From: Ramazzottius varieornatus | Taxonomy: Eukaryota; Tardigrada; Eutardigrada; Parachela; Ramazzottiidae | NCBI GenBank assembly: GCA_001949185.1 | Contig: BDGG01000007.1 | Coordinates: forward strand, 817,971-881,970 | Reading direction: 5' to 3' | DNA length: 64,000 bases | Shown: piece by piece, positions 21,852-32,900 of the stretch | How positions within the stretch are numbered: the stretch's first letter is position 1 | Layout: the number at the start of each line of letters is the position of its first letter | The notes under the pieces: generated by a model | Seen by the model: only the letters and a program-made list of their open reading frames with translations | Database searches by the model: none | Told to the model about the DNA's origin: nothing | Program-made: the position numbers and the translations under genes

Positions 21852-23262
21852 TCACTTACGCTGACTTACAGTGCTGCGACGCCGCCCGGAGCCGCGAGAA
21901 CCCCCTTTAGAGCCTCGCGACCCACTCCGGCGTCCACGTCGGCCTTTTCCGTCCTTGTACTCTTCGTGCAGCTGATCGGCGGAATCTCCAGAGATGTGGG
22001 CCGGATTCTAAAGTTAAATGAGACTGTTTAGTATCCTCGTAGAAGCTAATGGCAGAAAATTTACTCACCGTGTAATCGGTGCTGGGTACGTGACCGTGCG
22101 CCTTGGCAGGAGTTTCGTGGTCATCGGTCAGAGCCTGGGTGCCAAAGAACTTCAAGGGGAAATCGGTGTGGTGTCTGTGCAAGTAGTGTTTGATATCCTC
22201 CCAGTACACAGCCAGCTGCGAAACGAGGTACACCGCCAGGATATTGATCACCAGCGTAAGGCTCGGCATGGGGGAAAATTTGGTGTGCAGAAGAACCATG
22301 GCGGGAACGGCGGCGATTGAAAGAGACTGAACGGTATGGTTTACCATCATTTGTCCGGATTTCGTCGCCCACAAAACCGCGCCAGCCCTGTGTAGAAGAA
22401 AAGATGTATTTCGATCATAACGCAAAATTCTGAAGACGTTCGGACGGTCGAGGTTTGAAAATTATATACGAGCTTTGTTGAAAAACTCGATCAAATCGTT
22501 TCCTTTGGGTGGCGCACAGTTCCATTAGTATTGGCTAGAAGTTTGCTCGGGAAGACGATTTGGTCGAGTTTCTTTGCCGAGCTCTTATATTATGACAATT
22601 TTGAACATCAGTAGAACAGAAAACATAGCGTCTCGAACAAAATCAGCTCCTTCGGTTTTTCTTACACCATGCTAGCGGGAGTCATCCACATGGCCGCCGC
22701 TTTCGGTAAAGCTTTGCGATTGAATGCCAGCTGGAAGATCATGTCATTGGCTAGTGCGCCTAAGATGACCGTCTGGACAACGAACAAGCCTTTGAGCATC
22801 AGCATTCGAAGAGCCGACTGGTTAACGCTTGGATGGTCGAACAGCTTTTGCCAGCAATAACGTGCAGCCGGAAGGGTCAGGCAGAGCGAGAGGAATGCGT
22901 ACATGGCCACATTGGGCAGCTGCATGTTGAGTTCGGCCAACAGCGACGACCCAGGTGGCCGATCAACATCGATCGGCTTGGCCGGCATGATCCAGGCAAG
23001 TAGCGCAACCCAATTATCGCAAAGTTTAGTAGCTAGAAATACAACAGACAAGAACGGCAGATAATATAGTACAATCCTACGTTTACTGGCTAACGATTTA
23101 CGGAAGGTAGTGATGAAAGCTAGCTTGCTGTGAAAGAGATGCTGTTTGATCGAGAACCTTAGCAACTTCCCGTTTCCGCTTCTTGCCTGGAACGAGGTAG
23201 AAAACGATAGTGTGGAGGGTTATTCTGGCACTAAACCAGCCATCTGGAAACATGACGGACAT
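21852..23262 (-). CDS. Multi-pass membrane protein, basic Gly/Arg/Ser tail, unrecognised
   Basis: A probable first exon starts at ATG 23262 (MSVMFPDGWFSARITLHTIV). A TTTCTAG acceptor near 23031 begins an exon with CDNWVALLAWIMPAKPID. About five hydrophobic helices follow, such as LPNVAMYAFLSLCLTLP, LFVVQTVILGALANDMIF, QSLSIAAVPAMVLL and TLVINILAVYLVSQLAVYW. The last exon (to TGA 21852) is hydrophilic and basic, with GRRGRRSGSRGSKGGSRG, like an ER/nuclear-envelope or RNA-associated tail. The exon 1 to exon 2 phase could not be reconciled, so the start is provisional. Family-A hairpins lie in an intron (22469-22592) and upstream (23312-23399). Function unknown. Confidence 0.6.
22469..22592. repeat. 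Hairpin family A, near-full copy
   Basis: Outer arms ACGAGCTTTG...AAACTCGA and TCGAGTTTCTTTGCCGAGCT; inner left arm GGTGGCGCAC. The inner right arm is degraded. Flanked by TTATAT-like sequence on both sides. Confidence 0.65.
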
Positions 23263-23311
23263 AGAGGCTGTCTCAGCCCCCGCTGTCAGTGAAACATCGC
23301 TGAAAGCATCT

Positions 23312-23399
23312 CGTAGCTAGGTCGGCAAACGAAACGTTCAAGATTTCCGTCCCGAGCGGCGCACCCTTCCACTGCTTCTGGCTTGACGAGTGCGCCACA
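23312..23399. repeat. Hairpin family A copy
   Basis: Outer arm AGCTAGGTCGGCAAACGAAA, inner arms GCGGCGCAC and GTGCGCCAC. Confidence 0.55.
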
Positions 23400-23662
23400 G
23401 AAGATGGCTGTCTTACGCGTTTCGCCTGCCGTCCTCCCACCTGAACTCTGAAACAACCCGGGCTTTTGATCGTCTCTGGTAATCCGTATATCTAGGTGCC
23501 CACCGTTTCAAAAACTGACGGAAAGAAGTAAACAGATCGTGACGTTTAACAGTGAAACAACCAACAAGCCGAACAAATAACATTTAGGTACCAATAATAA
23601 ATTTTGAGCGGTCAAACAAGATCGTCTTTGCAATAAGTTGAAATTAATCTTTTGGTTTCCGA
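23400..23662. other. Flank between membrane-protein gene and eIF4E 3' end
   Basis: No coding signal. Should contain the eIF4E 3' UTR and the upstream region of the membrane-protein gene. Confidence 0.45.
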
Positions 23663-25116
23663 TTATGATCCGATTTGTTCCGGGCAGTCTTTGCGATGAG
23701 GTACGGAGTCACAGCGACATGGTCCACAGGGTCCTTCGTCGAAGTTCCTGTTCGGCTGCAGGTTGAGAGGACCAAGACCAAGGCCGCGCTGTTGGGGTCT
23801 TTCTCCATTCCCAGTGATATAGTCCATCTGAACATATGGGATATCCTTTAGCAGCTCTTTGGCTCGATCACGGATGAATTCGATGTGTGCGGGCTTGGAT
23901 GAGCACAGCCAAACGTAGATGCGATAGAACTGGCCCTTGACCGTGATGGACACTCCGTTGACGAAGCCGGAGTACGGAACCCAGCGTTCCTCAATGCAGT
24001 GAACCATCAGGTCCCGCCAGAAGTTGTCCACGATTTGCGGGAGCTCAGTTACCCGGAAGATAATTTTCCAGCGTCCACCTTCGACGTTTTCCGTGTCGTT
24101 CCAGTCGGGCCATACTGGCCGGCGTCCGAAACCGCCACGGAAGAGAGCGAGTTCGCGCTTGGCCGATAACTCGGACGGGGGCTTGACCGAGTTCCACATG
24201 CCCCAAAATTGCTCCTTGTAATCGAATGTGCACATTGGTTTCATTCCTGTCAAAAGTCAACAGGCACTCACGTGTTGAAGCTTTTGCAGAAACAATAACA
24301 GTGGTGCCTGATTCCTCATGTCATCGTACTAACTAAAACGGTCAGACAGTGAACTTGGTACATGCACAACGAGAAATTATGGGTCAGTAAAAATTATGGA
24401 CTAGTCCTTTTCGCTACGGCGGTACGGAATAACGTCGTACGCGACTGATTTACAGCATTACACTCTTGGCCACTTTTCTACGTTCGAATTTCAATTTACC
24501 GTTTTCTCCGCCTGGCGCAAAAGTTTTACTGGCCCAAAATTTTTTCGTCATGCGTGCACTGTACGTCACAGCGCCTGCCACCTCACTCAGAACTTTGGCA
24601 AAGCGAACAGGATATGCGGGAAACTTACTGACTATAGTGCACTGACGGGAATAACTTACCCTCTTTCCAGTCGGCTTCGGTGCCTCCTTCGCTCGAGATA
24701 TGCCAGTACATCCACGACGATCCTAACTTGACTCCCTTCTGCGTCGGTTCCGGCTTGGACACCAACCGTTTTGATGCTTGATCAAACTGGTCACCAGCTC
24801 GACGTTGCGGCACCAGTTGGTTAGCTTTCTTCATCCCATCCATCGGTCCGTAACTCGGCACGAGACGATCCAGGGGTCCGGCATTACCATACTGCTTCAT
24901 GTCTATGGGCGGACCATACTTGAGGCTTTCGCGATGGGTGTTGTGCATGGGCCAAGCGCCATCTGGATGGAAGCGGCCATATCCCATGACCATTTCCTGG
25001 TCAAAGTCGGAGAAACGCGCAATGTCCGCACCCGGGTACAGGTCGCCTGTGCTGCAGCTGTCGTACGAGTTGCTGGTTTCCGCCCTCATCGACGGATTCA
25101 AAACGTTCATATTCAT
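23663..25116 (-). CDS. Divergent eIF4E-family cap-binding protein
   Basis: Two exons (25116-24660 and 24246-23663) join in phase 1 to give 346 aa. The first about 120 residues are an added hydrophilic N-terminus. The eIF4E core then reads LGSSWMYWHISSEG, FWGMWNSVKPPSEL, RRPVWPDWND, GGRWKI and VSITVKGQFYRIYVWL, ending with a Gly/Pro/Cys-rich tail. Trp residues equivalent to the cap-stacking pair appear conserved (FWGMW and PVW). However, the acidic residue after the second Trp is displaced (WPDW instead of WED/WEE), and the basic residue usual in the VVSIR strand reads Thr (VSIT). The core is much more divergent than canonical eIF4E and about 130 aa longer. It could be a specialised or repressor-type 4E. 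The intron holds a MITE. Confidence 0.8.
24358..24564. mobile_element. MITE-like element in eIF4E intron
   Basis: Degenerate terminal inverted repeats. The left end GTACATGCAC...ATTATGGGTCAGTAAAA matches the reverse complement of the right end TTTTACTGGCCC...GTGCACTGTAC. The core CCTTTTCGCTACGGCGG is shared with 3395-3466. No coding capacity. Confidence 0.6.
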
Positions 25117-26959
25117 TTCTTTCGACGGCGAAATTATCTTATGGGGTTGGAATTAACTAAACACGCTACTAAAGACTTAATAGAACAACAGCAACATGCT
25201 TCCTCATCTCACCAACAGGACAAAAACCTTCAAAAACAAGCTTACTACACCAACAAGAACTTTCCCAATGTTGCTTCGTAACGTGACCTTTGCAGCACTT
25301 TAAACTAACCGGTGTCCACCTGAAAAATAATAGGTTTTCGTGGCCTGAATCCGCCCTTCCGCTGCGAAGAGATGCTCGACGGAGAATGAAGGTACAATAG
25401 CGCTATCTGTATGCTTGACTCATGGATCGATAGGTACCGACACACAATCCGGTTTACTTCCTTGTTCAAAGTACGCACATGCGTGCCAGGCTAGTCAAGC
25501 ATTTCTGCCTCGAAAATCAATTTTACAGCAGCATGGGCAATTTAACTGCCTTGCCTGGATAGTTGTTCACGCTGAAGTTGCTTCGTCGGCTTCTATGCGT
25601 AATAGTACTGAGCACACTTGGAGGCTACATCGTTTGAAATTTCACCCAGTTCACAGCGTAGGTTAGAGGAAAGTCGAAGCCATCTGCACTACGGCACATG
25701 TAACAACCACAACATCCTTTTCTCACTCCCCGATTCTTTGCATGTTTAACGCGAAGAAGCACGCTGTGGTCTAGTTTAATCAGTCTAAAAATATCCCGTG
25801 TTCATTTCAACCACAACAAATCGAAGCCGTTTGGATTACCGACTTTGAGGTCAAAATATTCCGTTGTATTGATCCGGTCGGAATATTGATCACATTTATT
25901 ACCAACTGAGAAGATCGTATCAAAGTTTCTGTGAGCAAGGGTAAGTTTCATAATTCATAAGGAGTTCTGCTAGCCGGAAATTTTCCGAAGATTTTTCAAC
26001 CTGCTTTTACCAAAGTCGAGGAATGTGTCAGTAGTATCTCTTGATTAGCTTTCTGTCTGAAAGACTTGTCGTTAGGCAAGACCGGTTTCATGATTTATGG
26101 TGAGAAATCATCATGGCTTGTTCACGAGCAAGACTGAAATGGAACGAACAAACGCCGGCAAACTTCAGCACAGTATGGTGAACGAGTAGGTATTTTGACG
26201 GTGAGTCAACTGTGGAGATATTTTCGTAGTTTGCAATCACAATCAAAGATTGGCTTAGCAGGGTGTACAGATGTGCTGGACGACTTTCCATAGTCCGGCA
26301 CGCATGCCCAAGATGCTGACCATCAGCCGCGAGAAGGTCTATATTCTACACCATAAGCCCATAACTGAACTGCATCAGCATTGAGATGATCGACTAAGCC
26401 AGAGTCAACACCAAGCCTCAATTCAAATCACTTGACTTCGTGATAACAATAACACGAAAAACGCCGATGCCGCAGCCAGAGAGTCCGGCACGAAGCGGAA
26501 CTGGTGACGGACTCTAAGCTACTGAAGGCTAACTTAATTAGCATTCGCTTTGAGTATCCAGAACTTGCCGTCGCATAAAGATTATTCTCTAAAGCTTAAC
26601 GTGGTGTCCGTTTCATGATGAGACGAGGATACCTCAGGTATTTGAGCGGATTTGCCGCTTTCCTACGATTTTTTGCGGCTTTGGTGCGGCAAGGTTAACC
26701 TTGGCTGTGGGGATACAGTCAGTACCGTACTGCCGTATCTCGCCTATGACGTAAGCCCCACCGTACCGCAAGAGCCGGACCGAGCCAGACGGCCTCAACT
26801 TGCGGTATGAATGACGTCTGGTTTGCACTGTATGGTTTAAATTCAGTTGGTCTTGTTTGTGCTATCGTTCCATTCAGCATTTCCTCCTTTCCGCTTACCG
26901 TATTTCCGAGTTGCAAAACATCCCTTGATCTGATCTGATTCAGGTTGTTCTGTTTACAG
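25117..26959. other. Divergent promoter region of eIF4E and alpha-spectrin
   Basis: About 1.8 kb between two oppositely oriented genes. A TTTACAG acceptor at 26959 opens the spectrin start exon, so a spectrin 5' UTR exon and intron probably lie here. No coding frame supported. Confidence 0.5.
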
Positions 26960-26990
26960 GTATCTGACCATCGGCAAGTGATCGGGCAAG

Positions 26991-29900
26991 ATGGCAACGG
27001 AGCCCGAGCCAGTCAACCCCACGCAGATTCGTGTCCTCGAGACGGTGGAGGATATCCAGAATCGCCGTCATGAAGTGCTGTCCCACTATGATGAATTCAA
27101 GAGAGAGACCATCGAGAAGCGTCACCGACTAGAAGATGAACTGCGCTTTCAATATTTCCGTCAGGATGCCAACGAGATGGAATCATGGCTGTATGAAAAG
27201 CTGCAAGCTGCGTCAGACGAATCCTTCGTCAAAGACTCCACCAACATCAACGCCAAACTGGTCAAGCATCAAAACTTCCAGGCTGAAGTCGAGCAGCAGT
27301 ACAAGATTCAGATTGCTCTAGATGGTGAAGGTGGCAAGATGATTTCAGGCCAGCATCTGCGGTCGCAGTTGATCCAGGTATGATAATTTGATGTTATACG
27401 TATGGGTTTTAAGGGGTGGAGGCTTGTATGTACGTGCATGTCGTTTTGTCGAATGCGCGCACGCGCACCTTGTGAGCATGGCGTGCATCTGCACATTTTG
27501 TGGATGCACATACCGGAACCTTCGTCCCCTCATTTTGAACTTTCGACGCGCGTTAATTGAAACAGCTGCACTGACGTCACGTTTACAAGGTTTCCATTAT
27601 GGAAAACGCACGATTTCTAATGTGTCGTTTCATCTCGGTTGTAGGAACGGTTGGACCAACTCCACCGTCTTTGGGATCTTCTTCGCCAGAAGCTCAGCGA
27701 ACGGAACATCCGGCTGGAGCAGTCCCGGAAGTTGGCCGAGTTCTTACGCCAATGGGAAGAAATGATGTATTGGATTCGTGACAAGGAGACATGGTTAATG
27801 ACAGACGATGCAGGGCGCGATTTGGAGCATGTCATGAACATGCAGCGAAAATTCGATGACTTTCAGAAGGTACCATTGCGCAGTTCGCACACAATACACA
27901 TTCCTTATCAGTTTAGAATGGAATGTCAACTTTATGGGTGCTTGCTGTAGGAATTGTCCGGGCAAGAGCGACGCGTCGTGGATATTGAAAACCTAGCAGG
28001 CCGTCTGATAGACCAAGAGGCTCACCCTGATAAGGACCTGATTGATGAGCGCCGTCGCACATTGCGTGAGAGCTGGAATCGCCTGCGTGAGCTGTCAGTC
28101 CGCAAGCAGGCCAAGCTACTGGGTGCTCAGGAAATTCAGCGCTTCAATCGGTAAGGCTCTCAGTGATCCTGTCTCCTTATCCCAAATTATCGATCCGTTT
28201 TCCCTTTCTGAACTGGCTGAAAAGCACTTCCGTGAATCATTGCCCGGTCAGTTTCGCTGTTTCAATGTCACACCCCGGGGGAAATTTGCGACGACTGATC
28301 GCAAAGATCGCCATCTTAGGTGGCGCGCGGCTCGAGCCAACGCCAAGGAAAGTGTGCGTCACTTGAGATGACGATCGTGTGCGTAACGTCTGGCGACCTC
28401 GCAATTGCATTATACATTACCAGACTTGCGTTCTTACATAACGCACACAACAAGTCTTCATTATTCACGAGTTAACCACAGAAAAGACGAAGTTAGATAG
28501 CGCAAAGGATAATCTTTCACAACACAGCAAGTCGAGGTACTTTCTTGAAGGTGTTAGGTAAGCCCCATTGTTCAGGTTTGACAAAACGATGCCTTCGATC
28601 TTGCGGAATATTCAGCTCAGGCGGCTGCTCGGTTGATGGTCCGAAAAGGGCAGATGAAAGCGGTGGTATAGTGAGTTCTGTTGGGGATGAAGTAGCAGTT
28701 GAGTCTGGGTCTGAACTCGACTTTTGGACTTCGGACAGGAAGCTCGTCACGGGCAGATCATTCGATGACTGGACGTCTGAGACATTTTTTGAGGATGGGT
28801 CGAAATCGTCTTTGAATGATTTAGAGATAAGAGCAACGATTGAGCTGGGCGGAAGTGAGACCGGTGTGGTGGTAATTGTAACCGTTACTTCGAACAGCGG
28901 ATGGTTAACATTTTCCTTCCTAGCGAAAGTTCTTCGGGAGGACATTGTCGTAGCGTCGTCAGGATGAACGATACTTGTCTTCGCAGTAGGGAGGTTTTTC
29001 ATGAAATCAGATGGTAGATCACGGGAAGGATATTCAGTTAACATGTAACCGTACTCGTCACCCTCGTAGTCAGGCGGAGATGTTGTGGTGTGGTATCGGG
29101 GTCTTTGTCGTGTTTTCGGTCTTTGAGTATACGTATCATCTTCGGTTACGATGGAGAAAGGGTTATCGAAACCGTCGTTTTGTAGTTCGACAGAAGTGGT
29201 TATGATGACGGAGGATTTCTTCCGGTGGATGTGTGGACGACGGTAGCGGCGCCTGGTGCTCAGGATTTTTTCTTCGGACTCGTCGTACTCTTCGGGATTA
29301 GTTTCTTTCGAGTCTTCGTAGTCGTCTGGTGGTAGGGTAGTGGTTCTTCGTCCCCGTTGGCGTCGTTGTCTTTTTGGGGAGGGCGCAGTGTTCTCTGTGG
29401 ATGGTGACGGAAACCGTAGAGTCTCTGTCGAGGGAACTACCGATGCTGAACGGGTCGAGGTCGAAAAGGTGGAAGCAGTTGTGGTACGCGGTTTTGTCGC
29501 TCTTGTGGGGGTGATACTGGAAGTTGGGCTAATGTCTGATGATGTATCTGGCGTAGCTATCGAAACTGATGACGAAGTTGAAACTGTAGCGCTTGTTAAA
29601 TGTGATTCTTGGCTGATTTCCTGGGTGGCCCGTAACCTCAAGGAAAGTCCCGATGATCTTCTGGCGGTGCCCTGATCTCCGCTGGAAAAGCTGGGCTCCT
29701 CGGTCGTCTGTATATTTTTCCGCTTGTTCTTACGTCGCTTCGTAGTGTCAAAAATCTCGATAGGCGGAACTGTCACCTAATCGACGAAGAAAAACGTTTT
29801 AAAAGTAGTTTGGTGGCATAAATTTGGTGAAAGAAAGCATCGTTTCACCTCGTCTGGAGCAGCCGCGGAGAAGGGCGGCTCGGTCGTGGTCTCACCGGTG

Positions 29901-32900
29901 TCCGCTACCTGCTGCATCGGTACTTCGGCTATGGTGAACGTCGTTGTTACCTCGATCGCGGCGGCGACACTTGCCTTACTCCCATCTGAGTTCTTTATAC
30001 TTGTCGGAATGGCACCGATCTTTGCTTGGATTGGCTCGTCCCCTTTCTTTTTATCTTTGTCGGAGCCTTTGTTCGTCACTGTGGACGTAGTGGTCGTCGT
30101 AGTTGTTGGCACAGAGGTGGTAGTTATGGGTGCTGTAGTCGTAGTCTCGACGGTCTTGATCTTTCCTGGCTTGTTGGTCGCTGTAGTTTCGGGAATAGCT
30201 GGCGCTACATAAACCCCGGTCGTTGTATCGTCTGAAAATAATCCATACACCGGTCTTCCACTCGGCACTCCACTTCCCTCGTAGCCAGTAGTACCACCAT
30301 ACGACGACCCATACTCTGACATGGGTCGATGAGGTAACACTCCATAAGGTCCCGGTGTCGTTTCATACTGACCATACTGACCATTCGGTGGATACACCGG
30401 ATATTGCGGGTATGGTTGCAGGTACAATGGTGGTCCGATAGCGTAGGGTATTTGCAGTGTGTTCTGAAGGTCCTGCGGGAGTTGATTGGGTGGCACGTAT
30501 CCAGGGTTGGTTATGATGGGGTAAGCTAAGTTGGTGGGTGCTGGAGGATACGGAGGAAATCCGTAGACTGGAGGTGAGGTAACGTATGGGGAAGAAGGTC
30601 GTTGGGGAGAGTAATACCATTGGGAGTTTTGGGAAGGTGGTGGGTAGGATGGTGGGTATGGAGAGAAGGTGTTGGGTGGTAGTGGGACCGTGAAGGTGAC
30701 GGTGCGGCCATCGGAGCTGTTGGTGATGGAGAGGATTTGGCCTGGGGGGACGGGTGGCATGTTGACGAGTGAAGCTGTGAGGCTTCCTGCGCCGTTGAAA
30801 TTGGCGGAGAAGAGAGGGAATAGGGTGTTGGGAGGGTCGCGAGGGATGGAAGTAGGCAGGAGGAGCGCGTTGGCTAGAACGGAGGACTCCACTGCCGAGA
30901 CTATTTTAACGGAAAAGCGAAAGAGTGATATAAAGAAGAATAACGAATTGAAACGCAAAGAAGTGAATCGAGCCATGATGTCTTGCTTATATCGGTCTTG
31001 ATAAACTTCGTTTCTGTGGTCAGGCAGAAGACAATCGTTTGGAAGAAGATAGATTGACTTGAAATGAGAGACTTTTGCCCGGTGGCGATGACTTGGTCCG
31101 AATAAGCGTGCGAAGATCCAAATACGAAAATGTTGTCACGGAAGGATAGTAAAGTTTTCTTCGCGATTTCGAAGGCGAAAAAATAAAATCCAAGCTTTTT
31201 ATTGGTTTTGAGTAATTTTGGAATAGTATTTGAATTTTATTTCAAATTTAGGGATGCCGATGAGACGTTGATTTGGATTGGTGAACGCGAAGTGGCGGTG
31301 CAGTCCGATGATTTCGGCAAAGATTTGCCGTCGGTCCAAGCACTGCTCCGGAAACACGACGCGGCGGAACGTGACTTGTTGGCGTTACAAGAAAAAGTGA
31401 CGTTGTTGATGGAAGATGGCGCACGCATGCGCGATTCGCACCCAGATGAAGCGGCGCAGATTGACGAAAAACTGGCTGAAGTGACGCGCCGCTGGGAGGC
31501 TCTGCGCTCCCGAGCCACTGCTCGCAAGCAACGACTGGACGACTCGCAGCTCGTTCATCGCTTCTTGTCGGAGTACCGCGACTTGATTGGCTTCATCCAC
31601 GATACACAAGGTTTGTCAAAAACAGCACGTTTAGAAATCGAGACGTCAGAAAAAAATATCACGCAAATCGTTGTCGCAGTGGCGCAGATTTCCAGCCAAT
31701 ATTAATCAAAACGTGCGGCACTTGAGGTAACGATCTGTGTGAGGTCATTTTCCGACGTCCCAAATTGTGTGTCTTGTAATCAAATTTGTAGCGTTACCGG
31801 AATGTTCAAGTGTCTCTGTGTTAATCCTGGGCATGTCTCTAGGGGCAATGAAGGCCGACGAGCTGGCAAAGGACGTCTCTGGCGCGGAAGCCATCTTGGC
31901 TCGCCACAATGATCGCAAGTCACAGATCGACGCCCATGAAGAGTCCTACCACAGCACGGTACAGTTGGGAGAAAGTCTCATTCAGACTGGTCATCACGCC
32001 GAAGCCGACATTCAAGACAAGGTAAGCTATGAAGTTTCTCGCCCTTGCTCAAAATTAGAACGACTCCTTTTGATAAGAGAAAGACGTCGTCTGAGAAATG
32101 GGCCGAAAAAATTGTCGAAAATCTGGTTGAGCGAAAAGTCTGTCGAATTTTTGATAGCTTTACTACATTTGGACCAGCCACATGAATAATCTTTTTTCAG
32201 TTGAACAACCTGCGTGCAGAGTGGCAGTCTCTGCAAGACTTGTGGCACGAACGCCGCATCGCCTTCGAGCAGAACATGGACTTGATGCTGTTCTACCGGG
32301 ACACGGAACAAGCCGAGACTTGGTTGGCCAAACAAGAGGCTTTCTTGTCCAACACGGACATTGGCGAATCACTGGACGATGTCGAGTCGCTGCTGAAGAA
32401 GCACGAAGACTTTGAGAAATCTCTGGAGGCACAGGAAGCCAAAGTCCAAGCTTTGGATGATTTCGCTGGCAAAGTAAGCAGTCATAGGAATCGCTAACAA
32501 TTTCGAATTAATTTCACTGGTTCAAATTTTGTTTTAGTTGATCGAAAATCAGCATTACGCAGCTGACGAGGTCTCCAAGCGTCGAACTGAACTTCTCGAG
32601 CGTCGAGAGGCCTTGTTGGAGCGAGCCAGCAAGCGCCGACAGTTGCTGGAGGAAGCTGCCAAGGTTCAGCACTTCCTCCGGGAGTCAGATGAAGCTCGAG
32701 CTTGGATCAACGAGAAGACCAAGATTGCTTCGGACGAGAACTACTTGGACCCGACCAACTTGGCTGGCAAATTGCAGAAACATGCCACGCTGGAAGGCGA
32801 AATCCGCGCCACTCGAAGTACTATTCCAGAAATCCAATCAAATATTTGCTAGTTAAGGGCCACAAAACAAACGCGACAAGATTGTTTTCCCAGGTGCTAC

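Noticed and set aside
28545-29675. Long plus-strand frames opposite the nested gene
   Set aside because: Low-complexity antisense shadows of Ser/Thr/Pro codons. The minus strand has a signal segment and a phase-matched intron.
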